Shown: positions 35,051-44,817, counted from the first letter of the stretch. The stretch: 64,000 nucleotides of DNA from Alphaproteobacteria bacterium (GCA_021296255.1 JAGWAU010000003.1:1-64000), one strand, 5' to 3'. Notes: a model not told the origin generated them from the letters alone. Made by a program: numbers and translations.

Positions 35051-35432
35051 ATGGCCAGAGAGAACCCCCTCGATACGTCCATGCGGCACATCTTTGCGAC
35101 CGGTGGTCAGGAGTTTCTCCCTTACGAACGGGACGGCAAGAGCATCCCAGGCATGAGCTGGTTTCCGCTGAGCGCAGACGCCAAGCTCGGTCGCGGCGGA
35201 CGCTATCTCCTCAAGCTCGACCCGGGCACGGAGGGGCCTCTTCACCAGCACGGCGGCTACGATGAGTTCTTCGTTCTCGAAGGAAGCATTATCGATAGCG
35301 ACGGGATCCGGGATCCGGATCGGACCGGGCGACTACGTGATGTACGAACCGGGGACCACCCACTTCACCGATACGCCTGAAGGTTGCTTGGTGCTGGTCA
35401 CCAAGGTCGACAATAGCGAGTTGCTCGATTAA
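35051..35432 (+). pseudogene. cupin-domain protein, frameshifted by a 7-bp tandem duplication
   Basis: ATG 35051 follows GGAAGGAG (35036-35043). The first 85 codons encode a cupin half with PLHQHGGYDEFFVLEGS. The frame then slips at 35303-35316, where GGGATCC is repeated twice in tandem. As written, translation ends at 35380 in an unrelated tail (…TGDHPLHRYA). Removing one 7-bp unit restores IGPGDYVMYEPGTTHF and an ending at TAA 35430, giving a complete 124-residue single-domain cupin. This is therefore a recent disruption or, less likely, a sequence error. The lyase gene at 35482 follows by about 50 bases. Confidence 0.82.
35303..35316 (+). repeat. 7-bp tandem duplication GGGATCC x2
   Basis: Two adjacent copies, 35303-35309 and 35310-35316, followed by a related GGATCGG. 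One copy too many for the cupin reading frame. Confidence 0.85.
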
Positions 35433-35481
35433 GCCGAGACGCCGCAAGGGCCATCTCCAGGATACATGGGGGGAGAAAGTG

Positions 35482-36306
35482 ATGAGCGATACAAGCGTCT
35501 ACAAGTGTTTCCGGGCGCTTCACGAGCGGGATGGCATCTTCGTCATCCCCAATCCCTGGGATGCCGGCACGGCCCGCATCCTTGCTTCCATGGGGTTCGA
35601 GGCTCTGGCCACGACGAGCGCCGGACTGGCATTTTCCCTCGGAGTCAATGACGGCGCGGTGCCGCGGGAACAGACCCTCGCGAACTGCCGCGACATCGTC
35701 GAGGCGACCGATCTGCCCGTTTCCGCCGACCTGGAGAAGGGATTCGGCGACTCGCCGGAAAGTGCCGCCGAGACGGTTCGCGCGGCGGCCATGGCGGGGC
35801 TGGCCGGCTGCTCCATCGAAGACTTCACCAACCGCAACGACCGGCCGCTCTACGAGTTCGCGCTCGCCGTCGACAGGATCGAGGCCGCGGTGGAGGCCGC
35901 ACGAAGCCTTCCCCATGACTTCATCCTCACGGCGCGGTGCGAGAACTTTCTGCGGGGCAATCCCGATCTCTCCGACACCATTGCGCGATTACAGGCGTTC
36001 GAGCAGGCGGGAGCCGATGCGCTCTATGCGCCGGCGCTTCCCGATCTGGAGACCATTCGAACAGTCTGCACGTCGGTGGGACGGCCGGTCAACGCGTTGA
36101 TGGGAACGCCCGGTGCGACCTACAGCATCAGCGAACTCGCCGAGGCAGGCGTGCGTCGAGTCAGTATCGGCTCCGCGGCCTCCCGCGTGGCACTGGGCGC
36201 CCTCATGAAAGCAGCCCGGGAAATTCGCGAGGCGGGAACCTTCGACCTCATGACCGAGGGAGCTACCTTCGCGGAGCTGAGCGAGATCTTCACGGCATTC
36301 GAATAA
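35482..36306 (+). CDS. isocitrate lyase/PEP mutase-family lyase
   Basis: This 274-residue TIM-barrel enzyme belongs to the isocitrate lyase/PEP phosphonomutase superfamily. The N-terminal FVIPNPWDAGTARIL, the catalytic-loop segment PVSADLEKGFGDS and FILTARCENFL are typical of the oxaloacetate-decarboxylase/2-methylisocitrate-lyase-like subgroup. Such proteins cleave C-C or P-C bonds in small oxo acids with Mg2+. GGGGGGAGAAA (35467-35477) precedes ATG 35482; GTG 35479 is also in frame. A specific reaction cannot be assigned. It may have been co-transcribed with the cupin gene. Confidence 0.87.
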   Translation: MSDTSVYKCFRALHERDGIFVIPNPWDAGTARILASMGFEALATTSAGLAFSLGVNDGAVPREQTLANCRDIVEATDLPVSADLEKGFGDSPESAAETVRAAAMAGLAGCSIEDFTNRNDRPLYEFALAVDRIEAAVEAARSLPHDFILTARCENFLRGNPDLSDTIARLQAFEQAGADALYAPALPDLETIRTVCTSVGRPVNALMGTPGATYSISELAEAGVRRVSIGSAASRVALGALMKAAREIREAGTFDLMTEGATFAELSEIFTAFE

Positions 36307-36427
36307 GCCTGTCCGCGGCTTTCGTTCGCAATCGGTGTCGGGCCGTCGAGCGGCGTGCATAGGCGACCGTTTGCATGGCCGCGACCGATGCGCATACTGG
36401 GCGCGCCTCAAAGCGGAAACCGACCCC

Positions 36428-38014
36428 ATGCGCGACTTTCACCGACCCGGGCGATCGACGGTGCGCTCGCTCAACGCCATGGCGGCGACGTCGCACCCGG
36501 CGGCGACCTTGACCGCAGTCGACGTTCTTCGGGCTGGCGGCAACGCCGTCGATGCCGCAGTCGCCGCCGCAGCCGTTCTCGGCGTCGTGGAGCCGCACTC
36601 CACCGGAATCGGCGGCGACTGTTTCGCGCTCTTCGCGCCGCACGGGACGACCGACATCATCTCCATCAACGGATCGGGCTGGGCGCCGGCGGCCGCGGCG
36701 GCGGAATGGTATCTTGACAATGGCTTTACGGGTATTCCGTTGTTCAGCCCTCATGCGGTTACCGTTCCGGGTGCGGTCGATGCCTGGTCGCGGTTGCTCG
36801 CGAACCACGGCACGATGGGATTCGACGAAGTCCTGCAGCCGGCAATCGACTACGCCGAACACGGCTATGTCGTCCACGGCCGCGTCGCCCAGGCCTGGGC
36901 GGCGAACGTGGAAAAACTCGCGCGGGATCCGACATCGGCCAGCGTTTTCCTGCCGGGAGGCAAGCCGTTAGCGGAAGGCGACGTTCATCGCCAGGAGATG
37001 CTGGCAGAAACCATGAAGATCATCGTTCGGGACGGGCGGGACGGCTTCTATACCGGCACCGTCGCCGAGGACATCGTGACCTACCTGAATTCGCTCGGAG
37101 CGATGCATACCCTCGAAGACTTCGCGGCGCACGAGTCGGAATACACTACGCCGATCAAGGGCAGATACCGCGGACTCGATGTCTATCAGGCGCCCCCCAA
37201 CAACCCGGGCGTTACCGCCCTGCTGATGCTTCACATCATCGAGGGCTTCGACCTTGCGGAACTCGATCCGCTCGGTGTCGGGCGATTCCACCTTGAGGCG
37301 GAGGCAGCGCGCCTTGCCTACAACGTGCGTGAGACCGACGTCGGAGATCCGGCCTTCGTCGATGTCCCGCTCGACAGGCTCCTGTCGACGGAATTCGCCG
37401 CAGAGCTGCGCGCCGAGACCGATCCCGCCAGGGCCATGGACCTGAAGTCGATCCGGCCGCCCACGGCCCCAGATACGGTGTACCTCTGCGTCGTCGACTC
37501 GGACCGCAACGCAATCTCGTTCATCAATTCGCTGTCCTACGCGTTCGGGACCGGGCTGCTCACCCCCAACACCGGGGTGATGCTGCAGAACCGGGGCTCC
37601 GGTTTCCGGGTGGAGTTGGGTCATCCGAACTGTATCGCGCCGAGGAAGCGGCCGCTCCACACCATCATGCCGGGCATGCTGGCGGAACGGGAACGCGTGC
37701 TCATGCCCTACGGTGTAATGGGCGGCCAGTTTCAGCCTACCGGCCACACCCACCTTCTCACCAATATCCTGGATTACGGCATGGACGTGCAGGCAGCCAT
37801 CGATTGTCCCCGCGCCTTCCATTTCGGCGACAAATATCTGCTCGAGCACGGCATCGGCGAGGACGTCGAGCGGGGCCTCCAGGCGCTGGGCCACGAGACA
37901 GAACGGGTGGCCATGCCCCACGGCGGGGCGCAGGCGATCTGGATCGACTGGGACCGCGGTACGCTGGCCGGCGGCTCCGAGCCGCGCAAGGACGGCTGTG
38001 CGCTCGGGTACTAG
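36428..38014 (+). CDS. gamma-glutamyltransferase family Ntn-hydrolase
   Basis: This 528-residue member of the gamma-glutamyltranspeptidase family is normally cleaved autocatalytically into two chains. The large-subunit phrases VLRAGGNAVDAAVAAA, PHSTGIGGDCFALF and NNPGVTALLML are present. The expected nucleophile Thr lies at 350 in PDTVYLCVVD; the usual family context is TTHxSVVD, so the neighbourhood is altered. No signal peptide is visible, unlike classic periplasmic Ggt, so it is probably a cytoplasmic YwrD-like enzyme. ATG 36428 is chosen; the ORF extends to 36335 without support. Gamma-glutamyl amides of amines are plausible substrates given the context. Confidence 0.87.
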   Translation: MRDFHRPGRSTVRSLNAMAATSHPAATLTAVDVLRAGGNAVDAAVAAAAVLGVVEPHSTGIGGDCFALFAPHGTTDIISINGSGWAPAAAAAEWYLDNGFTGIPLFSPHAVTVPGAVDAWSRLLANHGTMGFDEVLQPAIDYAEHGYVVHGRVAQAWAANVEKLARDPTSASVFLPGGKPLAEGDVHRQEMLAETMKIIVRDGRDGFYTGTVAEDIVTYLNSLGAMHTLEDFAAHESEYTTPIKGRYRGLDVYQAPPNNPGVTALLMLHIIEGFDLAELDPLGVGRFHLEAEAARLAYNVRETDVGDPAFVDVPLDRLLSTEFAAELRAETDPARAMDLKSIRPPTAPDTVYLCVVDSDRNAISFINSLSYAFGTGLLTPNTGVMLQNRGSGFRVELGHPNCIAPRKRPLHTIMPGMLAERERVLMPYGVMGGQFQPTGHTHLLTNILDYGMDVQAAIDCPRAFHFGDKYLLEHGIGEDVERGLQALGHETERVAMPHGGAQAIWIDWDRGTLAGGSEPRKDGCALGY

Positions 38015-38202
38015 GGCACCCTCTTCAGAAAGTCGATCTGACGCGTAATCGTCTTCTGGAACAGATTACCGGGACCCTACAGGGGGCCGAAGCGGCCGCC
38101 AAATCCCATTTTCACGTGCGCCTGCCACGAACCAAACGGAAACCGTTCGTCTACAATGGCCGATGGATACGATTTGGCTGAACGAGCGGGGGGATTGCCG
38201 TC

Positions 38203-38751
38203 ATGCAAGAATCACTGCAACGACTGATCGATCGCGAGGAGATTCGCGACCTGATGGCGCGCTATGCCCGTGCTGTCGACCGAGCGGACTGGGAGGGAGT
38301 GCGGAGCGTCTATCACGAGGACGCCCACGACGATCACGGCGACTACAAGGGCGACGTGGACGGCTTGATCGACTTCATTCGGGAACGGAACGGGCTTCTG
38401 TTCCAGAGCGTGCATTTCTTGGGAAATTGCCTCATCGAATTCGCCGGTTCCGATGTCGCCGTGGTCGAGACCTATTTCGTGACGGCCCACACGTTGGGGC
38501 CCGAAGCACAGGAGGCCTACGGTACGGGAGACGGCTCACAGCCCATGCAAATGTCCCAGTTCGGGCGCTATGTCGATCGCGTCGAGCGGCGGGATGGCGC
38601 CTGGCGGATTGCCGATCGCGTCGTCGTCTTCGAGGCGCTGAGGTTGCAACGCAGCGATATCCCACCGCTCAAACCGGAATGGGCGGAATTACAGCGAAAC
38701 CGGAACGATCCGATTTTTTGCATGCGTGCCGAGGCTGGCCTAGCCCCATGA
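38203..38751 (+). CDS. SnoaL-like/NTF2-fold protein
   Basis: This 182-residue NTF2-fold domain of the SnoaL_4 type shows the helical start IDREEIRDLMARYARAVDRADW and then VYHEDAHDDHGDYKG. Such proteins are small hydratases, dehydratases, isomerases or partners of dioxygenases; His and Asp in DDHGDYKG could be catalytic. ATG 38203 follows GGGGGGA. It lies 108 bases before a hydratase gene on the same strand. The 188 bases before it hold no gene. The specific function is not known. Confidence 0.8.
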   Translation: MQESLQRLIDREEIRDLMARYARAVDRADWEGVRSVYHEDAHDDHGDYKGDVDGLIDFIRERNGLLFQSVHFLGNCLIEFAGSDVAVVETYFVTAHTLGPEAQEAYGTGDGSQPMQMSQFGRYVDRVERRDGAWRIADRVVVFEALRLQRSDIPPLKPEWAELQRNRNDPIFCMRAEAGLAP

Positions 38752-38859
38752 CCGACGGCGGCCGAACTTCGTGACGTGGCGCGAAAGGGGTCGGGCCATG
38801 GGTATGGTGAGGTTTCATCTTGATGGATCGGCTCCGTCAGACGAATCGAACGACCAAGC

Positions 38860-39660
38860 ATGACCCTCGACGAAACCCGGATTACCGCTGCGGCAGACTT
38901 TATGGCTCAGGCCCGCCTCAGCGGTAGGCCAACCCCGGCGCCGCCGGCTCATCTCACGCCGCGGACGGAAGCAGAGGGCTACGCGATCCAGACGGCCTTG
39001 CACGGGCTCCTTCAAGAGGCGGGACACGGCCGACCGGCGGGGCACAAGATCGGTTGCACCACGCCGGTCATGCAGGCGTTTCTGGATATCGATCACCCGT
39101 GTGCCGGCGAGGTGTTCGGCAGCATGACCTTTCACGAGAGCGTCGAACTGCCGTTGTCGCGGTTCCATCGGATCGGCGTCGAGTGCGAGATCGCGGCCCG
39201 ACTCGGCGCCGATCTCTTGGCCGAGCGGGCACCCTATTCGCGTGACGCAGTGGGCGAAGCGGTTTCGGCTCTCATGGGTGCGATCGAGTTGGTCGATGAT
39301 CGTTACGAAGATTACTCGGTCCTCTCCGCGCCGGTTCTCATCGGGGACGATTTTTTCAACGCCGGCGTCGTTCTCGGAGCTGAGCAAACCGACTGGCGCG
39401 ACCTGGATCTGAAGGCGATCCGCGGTACGCTCTGGATCGATGGCGAGGAGCGCGCGTCGGGTCTCGGCGCCGACATTCTCGGCGACCCGCTCGAAGCCTT
39501 GGCGTGGCTTGCCAACCACCGGGCCGGTATGGGCAGGCCCTTGCGTGCCGGAACCTTCGTCATGCTGGGGAGTGTGGTTCAGACGGTGTTCTTCGATACG
39601 CCGGCATCGGTCATGGTGGACTTGACCGGTCTCAGTCAGGCCAGAGTGCGGTTCACCTGA
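38860..39660 (+). CDS. 2-oxopent-4-enoate hydratase/fumarylacetoacetate hydrolase-family enzyme (MhpD-like)
   Basis: This 266-residue enzyme of the MhpD/XylJ hydratase-decarboxylase group hydrates 2-oxo-4-enoates or decarboxylates 4-oxalocrotonate with a divalent metal. Matching segments are GHKIGCTTPVMQAFLDID, the metal-site VECEIAARLG and AIELVDDRYEDY. ATG 38860 gives the standard length. In meta-cleavage pathways the enzyme acts after a ring-cleaving dioxygenase; none is in this window, so it may serve another oxo-acid route. It converges on nothing and precedes the cyclase gene by 189 bases. Confidence 0.86.
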   Translation: MTLDETRITAAADFMAQARLSGRPTPAPPAHLTPRTEAEGYAIQTALHGLLQEAGHGRPAGHKIGCTTPVMQAFLDIDHPCAGEVFGSMTFHESVELPLSRFHRIGVECEIAARLGADLLAERAPYSRDAVGEAVSALMGAIELVDDRYEDYSVLSAPVLIGDDFFNAGVVLGAEQTDWRDLDLKAIRGTLWIDGEERASGLGADILGDPLEALAWLANHRAGMGRPLRAGTFVMLGSVVQTVFFDTPASVMVDLTGLSQARVRFT

Positions 39661-39849
39661 AGATGGGAGGCTTGGCTGATCGTACAGGCCGTCACCGCAA
39701 AGGCGGGTGAGATCTCGGGCCGTGTTCGATTGTGGCTTCCGCAAGGATTCAAGGTACGAAGTCCAGGCCGTAAATTACGGGGGGTTTGCCGTCCGCCAGT
39801 GCGTAGACCGAGCGCTGTCACGAAACTCAACACCCTCGAGGGAAAGATC

Positions 39850-41244
39850 ATGTCCGACGACACGGCAACGAGACGCTTCCGGGACGGCGTCCCGCCGCGA
39901 CGCGGCGGCCTGAGCGAAGAACACCTCGCCCGGGCCGATTCCTTCATCCGGGAAGCATTGACCGAAAACAAGCGTCAGGGACTCGTTCTGGCGGTCCGCG
40001 CCCGATGGGTCGCGCTGGCTGTCGTCGCCGTGTGGCTGCCGTTCTTCAACTTCAGATGGGAGGTGCTCTACTACGAAGCGGCCGTGGTCGTCTTCGCGCT
40101 CATCGGCTGGGCGCAGCTGCGCGCGGGCAGGGTCGCTGCGTCCCAGCGGGAGCTCTTCTTGATATTTCTGGACTTGGCCCTTCTGACGTTCCTCATCGTC
40201 GTTCCCAATCCGTTCAGAGAGGAGACCTGGCCGACCGCCTTCCAGTATGAATTGGGGGATTTTGCATGGTTCTACGTGTTTCTCGCGGCGGGAGCGATGG
40301 CTTATTCCTGGCGAACCATGTTCGCTTTTGGCTTCTGGACCACGGCGTTGTGGCTTGGAACACTTGGGCTGGTCGTCCTGTACGGCGACGAGATCCCTGA
40401 ACTGTCGCAAAATCTCGTCGCCGCATTCGCCGGCTACGACAGAATAGTGGAGAGAATTGATCCCAATGATCCGCGGGTAGCCGACCGCATACGGGAAACC
40501 ATCATCTTCCTGATCGTCGCCGGAACCCTCGCGGTCAACGGGTACCGCAACAATCGGCTGATCCTTCAACAAGCGAATGTGGCGCGCGAGCGCGCCAACC
40601 TCGCACGCTATTTCCCACCCACCATCGTCGATCAGATGGCCGAACGGGATCAGCCGCTGGGAGTGGTGCGCTCGCAGGACGTCGCGGTGATGTTCGTCGA
40701 CATCGTCGGATTCACCGGCTTCGCCGCGGAACGATCACCGGAAGAGGTGGTGGCGTTGCTGCGCGAATTCCATGGCCGTTTGGAAACGACGGTGTTCGAG
40801 CACCAGGGGACCCTGGACAAGTTTCTCGGCGATGGACTCATGGCGACCTTCGGCACACCAGAACCGGGACCGCACGACGCCGTTAATGCCCTGCGCTGTG
40901 GTCGTGCCATGCTGGCCGACCTCGAGGAATGGAACAGCGAGAGACTCCACGCCGGCGCCGAGCCAATCAGGACCTCCATCGGGCTCCACTACGGTCCCGT
41001 CGTGCTCGGCGACATCGGCTCCGAGCGCCGTCTTGAATACGCCGTTCTCGGAGATACCGTCAACGTCGCCAGCCGATTGGAAGCCCTCACGCGGACCCTC
41101 GGCGTCGGGATGGTGACGAGCGACGATCTGGTGGCCGCCGTACGGACGGATGCCGATGCCGACGACCTGCTGGCAGGCCTGGACAGCGTAGGATTGCAGC
41201 AATTACGGGGACGGGACGAACCGATCAACGCCTGGACGGGCTAG
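39850..41244 (+). CDS. membrane-bound class III adenylate/guanylate cyclase
   Basis: The 464-residue product has five to six membrane helices between residues 48 and 230 (for example VALAVVAVWLPFF, AAVVVFALIGWA and LALLTFLIVV), a linker and a C-terminal cyclase domain. Metal Asp284 (FVDIVGFTGF) and Asp328 (DKFLGDGLM) are both present, with Lys324 consistent with purine recognition, and LGDTVNVASRLE supplies the conserved Asn-x3-Arg. It should make cAMP (cGMP cannot be excluded). GAGGGAA (39838-39844) precedes ATG 39850; the open frame to 39730 is unsupported. It converges on soxG with about 100 bases between them. Confidence 0.9.
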   Translation: MSDDTATRRFRDGVPPRRGGLSEEHLARADSFIREALTENKRQGLVLAVRARWVALAVVAVWLPFFNFRWEVLYYEAAVVVFALIGWAQLRAGRVAASQRELFLIFLDLALLTFLIVVPNPFREETWPTAFQYELGDFAWFYVFLAAGAMAYSWRTMFAFGFWTTALWLGTLGLVVLYGDEIPELSQNLVAAFAGYDRIVERIDPNDPRVADRIRETIIFLIVAGTLAVNGYRNNRLILQQANVARERANLARYFPPTIVDQMAERDQPLGVVRSQDVAVMFVDIVGFTGFAAERSPEEVVALLREFHGRLETTVFEHQGTLDKFLGDGLMATFGTPEPGPHDAVNALRCGRAMLADLEEWNSERLHAGAEPIRTSIGLHYGPVVLGDIGSERRLEYAVLGDTVNVASRLEALTRTLGVGMVTSDDLVAAVRTDADADDLLAGLDSVGLQQLRGRDEPINAWTG

Positions 41245-41348
41245 CGCCCGTCACGGCCTCGGGGACCTCCGCCCTCACGTCAAAGGCTGTGTCCCGTATC
41301 CATCCCGACGAAGCCACCGTCTGCCGCAGCGCGCCCGGGCCGGCCAAC

Positions 41349-41867
41349 TTATCCAGTGACCCGGCGAAGGCACGCCTCCACGTAGTCCGCGTAGCTACGC
41401 TCCACGAACACGACGAACGAAGTGCCGGCGGACATGCATTCCGTGAGGGCGGTGGTGCCGAAGAACTCGGTGTAGCTGGTGCTGCCGTCGGGAAACGTGC
41501 CGGGGCTGAGGTCCAGCGGCGTGGCCTGCGACATGACGTCGAGGGCGTCCGGGCCGGCGATAGAGAAACGGACGTAGGCATCCGAAACGTCGACTACCGA
41601 GACATTCAGGGGCATCGTGTCGCCCGCCGGGAGGGCGGGGGACGCCACGCCGGGGGAGCCGGCCGGGAGCCCGTGTTCCTCGCGCAGGAGCCAGCGCTCC
41701 GGCCCCACCCAGTACACGGCCCGAGCGTCGCTCACCCTGACCGTGTTCGGCCGCACGGGCACTGCCGTCCGCAGGCGCTTGAAGAGGGTGTCGGCACCCC
41801 CTGCGGGACCTCGTAGGTCGAACAGCGTGCAGCCCGGCCGACGCGAGACCTCTACCCGGTAGGACAT
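41349..41867 (-). CDS. soxG: heterotetrameric sarcosine oxidase gamma subunit
   Basis: This 172-residue SoxG subunit is the small folate-side subunit of sarcosine oxidase. Its family shows a GCV_T-like half: VYWVGPERWLL, then a VVDVSDAYVRFSIAGPDALDVMSQ segment. ATG 41867 lies one base before the soxA stop and AGG precedes it, so it is the last gene of soxBDAG. It is required structurally with SoxA in known enzymes. Confidence 0.9.
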   Translation of the reverse strand: MSYRVEVSRRPGCTLFDLRGPAGGADTLFKRLRTAVPVRPNTVRVSDARAVYWVGPERWLLREEHGLPAGSPGVASPALPAGDTMPLNVSVVDVSDAYVRFSIAGPDALDVMSQATPLDLSPGTFPDGSTSYTEFFGTTALTECMSAGTSFVVFVERSYADYVEACLRRVTG

Positions 41868-41868
41868 G

Positions 41869-44817
41869 TCAGCTCCGCAGCCTCTCGCCCGCGGGATCGT
41901 AAAACACCGGCTTCGTCACCGCTGCGCGCACGACGTCCTTCTTGACGCGGATCGAGACCGTCTGGCCTATCCGCGCGCGGCCGTCACGCAAGAGCGCGAG
42001 GGCCACGGACCGGCCTCGCGCCACACTCATGACGCAGGCCGAGACGAATCCCTCGCTCGCTTCCTTCCGCCCGTCGGGGGTGATGGGGCTTCCCTCGGGC
42101 ACGATCTCGTGCGGGTCTGCGGTCAGCAGGCCCACGAGCTCGCGGCGCGGCCCGCCGCTGGCGCGGCGGATCTCAAGGGCGCGCTTGCCGATGAAGTCGG
42201 GTTTATTGCCGGAGACGATCCAGCCCAGCCCGAGGTCGTACGGGTCGGCCGTGCCGTCGACCTCATGACCCGGGGACAGGAAGCCCTTTTCGACGCGCAG
42301 CAGGTGGTTGGCTTCCGATCCGATGGGGGTGATGCTGAACGCCTGTCCCGCTTCGATCAAAGACTCCCATAGCTGGAGCCCACCGCCAGCGGGGACGTTG
42401 ATCTCGAAACTGAGTTCGCCGGTGTAGCTCACCCGGAACATGCGTGCCGGGAGGTTGGCGACCCGGCCCACGCGCATGCTCATGAAGGGGAAGTCATCGC
42501 CGTCCAGGTCAATATCGGTGCCGACCGTCCGCATGAATTCGCGGGCCGTCGGTCCGCAGACGGTGGCGTTGGCCCAGTGCTCGGTGACGGGCGTGACCGC
42601 CACCCGCCAGTCGGGCCTGTCGGTCTGGAGAAGCCCCTCCAGCATCCGGTAGACCATGTCGGCGTTGGCGGTCGACGTCGTCATGAGATAGTGGTCATCG
42701 GCCAGCTTGAACGTGACGCCGTCGTCCAGGATCAGACCGTCGTCGCTCAGCATGATCCCGTAACGACCCCGGTCCGGTCCGAGATCGTCCCAGTCGTTGG
42801 TGTAGACGAAGTCGAGGAGTTTCACCGCGTCCGGGCCGCGGATGTCGAACTTTCCGAGGGGCGAACCGTCATATATGCCCAGACCGTTGCGGACCGCGGC
42901 TGCCTCGCGGGTTACGGCCTGCTCCATGGTTTCCCCGGCCCGGGGGTAGAATCCGGGACGCCGCCAGCGGGCTCCCGCCTCGTACATCACCGCGCCCCGT
43001 TCCTTGTGCCAGCGGGTCATGGGCGTGTGCCGGTAGGGCAGGAGCAGCGATCCCGGCCGATGCCCGGCGACGGCGCCGAACTCGACGGGTACGTACGGCG
43101 GCCGGAAGGTCGTGGTTCCGACGGCGCCCGGGTCGTCCCCGTTCAGCGCGGCGAGCAGCCCGATGGCGTTGACGTTGCCTGTCTTGCCCTGATCGACGCC
43201 CATGCCGGCCGTGGTATAGCGCTTGGCGTGTTCGACAGCGCCGAAGCCCTCGCGCACGGCCAACTCCAGATCGGATACGGTGACGTCGTTCTGGATGTCG
43301 ACGAAGGCCTTCTTTACCGATCCGAAGGACTCGACGCCCCAGTATGCCTCGATTCGATAGGCTGGGTCCGATACCACCGGCAGGTCCGTGGCGGCGGGCG
43401 CGAAGCCGCAGCGCTCCGCCGCGGCGTGGCCGGCGTCACGGCCTTCCGCCAGGCAGCTGCCGAGACCGAAGGCGCCGTTGGCGCTGCCCGCGGGAATGGT
43501 GCCCTGGCGCGCCTCGCCGGGCACGAAGGCCGCCAAGTTCGGGTCGTAGCGCAGTCTACCCCGTGACTGGGAATAGAGATGAACGGTCGGGTTCCAGCCG
43601 CCGGAGGTACACAGGAGATCGCAGTCGATTGTCGTTTTCCGACCGTCTCCGCGGGAGGCGATTCGCACCGCCCTGAGGTGCCTCCCGCCCAGGGCCTCCT
43701 GCACGACCGCCCCGGTGTGCACGACGATCCCGGCGGAGCTGGCGCGCTTCAGGAGCGAGGCGGGGATTTGCGGGCGCACGTCCACGAGTCCGCGTACCGC
43801 GATCCCGGCGGCGTGCAGATCGAACGCCGCGTGCCAGGCGCTGTCGTTGTTCGTGAACACGACCGTGCTCTTGCCCGGGCGCACGGCGTAACGGTTCACG
43901 TAGCAGCATGCCGCCGACGCCAGCATGACTCCGGGCCGGTCGTTGTTCGCGAACACCATGGGGCGCTCGATGGCGCCCGTGGCGATCACGACCTGCCGGG
44001 CACGGACCCGCCAGGTACGCTGAAAGACGTGTGCCGGGCACGGGCCGCGCTCGGTTACCATGACGAAGTTGTGCTCATGGTGGGCCCACGCCGTCGCATC
44101 GCTTAAACAGCGCACGGTGCCCGTCGCTTCGAGGGCCGCAGCGATATCCTTCAACCAGTCGGACGCCGGGCGGCCGTCGACGAGATCCCCGTCGGCATGA
44201 AGGCGGCCGCCGATCGCGGTATCGTCGTCGACCAGCAGAACGCGCGCGCCGCTCCGTCCGGCGGCCAGAGCCGCCATCAGGCCCGCCGGTCCCGCCCCGA
44301 TCACCAGTACGTCGCAGTGATGGAAACGCGTCTCATAGCGGAGATGATCCGGTTCGGACGTGGGCGCGCGGCCCAGGCCGGCGGCGCGGCGGATGGCCGG
44401 CTCGAACAGATGCCAGTTCGGCCACATGAAGGTCTTGTAGTAGAAGCCGGCAGGCAGGAGCCGCGAGAAGACCTGGGCGATGGCGCCCACGTCGAAGTCG
44501 GGCGAGGGCCAGCAGTTGACGCTCGATGCCGCGAGGCCGGCGGAGAGAGGGACCCTGGTGACCGGCCAGTTCGTCGCGTCTTCGCCGCCGGAGAGTTGGA
44601 CGAGTGTGGCCGGCTCCTCGTACCCTGCGCCCTGAATGCCGCGCGGCCGGTGATATTTGAAACTTCGCCCCGTCAGGCTAATCCCGTTGGCCAACAGGGC
44701 CGACGCCAGGGTGTCGCCCCGGTATCCGGTATACGTCCGGCCGTTGAAGGTGAACCGAAGGGGGCTGTCACGGTCGATCAGCGCGTCGGGCGCCGAACCG
44801 CGATCAACGCGGCTCAT
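41869..44817 (-). CDS. soxA: heterotetrameric sarcosine oxidase alpha subunit
   Basis: This 982-residue SoxA subunit holds the NAD site and the tetrahydrofolate site that captures formaldehyde from sarcosine. An N-terminal 2Fe-2S-like domain of the HCP/ferredoxin type shows TFNGRTYTGYRGDTLASALL; a dinucleotide-binding motif VLVIGAGPAGLMAALAAGRSG is near 170; the C-terminal half is a GCV_T-fold folate domain (FDIRGPDAVKLLDFVYTND onward). ATG 44817 follows GGTGAGG; ATG 44829 is in frame four codons upstream. It overlaps the soxD 3' end by 14 bases. The order B-D-A-G is the standard one. Confidence 0.93.
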   Translation of the reverse strand: MSRVDRGSAPDALIDRDSPLRFTFNGRTYTGYRGDTLASALLANGISLTGRSFKYHRPRGIQGAGYEEPATLVQLSGGEDATNWPVTRVPLSAGLAASSVNCWPSPDFDVGAIAQVFSRLLPAGFYYKTFMWPNWHLFEPAIRRAAGLGRAPTSEPDHLRYETRFHHCDVLVIGAGPAGLMAALAAGRSGARVLLVDDDTAIGGRLHADGDLVDGRPASDWLKDIAAALEATGTVRCLSDATAWAHHEHNFVMVTERGPCPAHVFQRTWRVRARQVVIATGAIERPMVFANNDRPGVMLASAACCYVNRYAVRPGKSTVVFTNNDSAWHAAFDLHAAGIAVRGLVDVRPQIPASLLKRASSAGIVVHTGAVVQEALGGRHLRAVRIASRGDGRKTTIDCDLLCTSGGWNPTVHLYSQSRGRLRYDPNLAAFVPGEARQGTIPAGSANGAFGLGSCLAEGRDAGHAAAERCGFAPAATDLPVVSDPAYRIEAYWGVESFGSVKKAFVDIQNDVTVSDLELAVREGFGAVEHAKRYTTAGMGVDQGKTGNVNAIGLLAALNGDDPGAVGTTTFRPPYVPVEFGAVAGHRPGSLLLPYRHTPMTRWHKERGAVMYEAGARWRRPGFYPRAGETMEQAVTREAAAVRNGLGIYDGSPLGKFDIRGPDAVKLLDFVYTNDWDDLGPDRGRYGIMLSDDGLILDDGVTFKLADDHYLMTTSTANADMVYRMLEGLLQTDRPDWRVAVTPVTEHWANATVCGPTAREFMRTVGTDIDLDGDDFPFMSMRVGRVANLPARMFRVSYTGELSFEINVPAGGGLQLWESLIEAGQAFSITPIGSEANHLLRVEKGFLSPGHEVDGTADPYDLGLGWIVSGNKPDFIGKRALEIRRASGGPRRELVGLLTADPHEIVPEGSPITPDGRKEASEGFVSACVMSVARGRSVALALLRDGRARIGQTVSIRVKKDVVRAAVTKPVFYDPAGERLRS

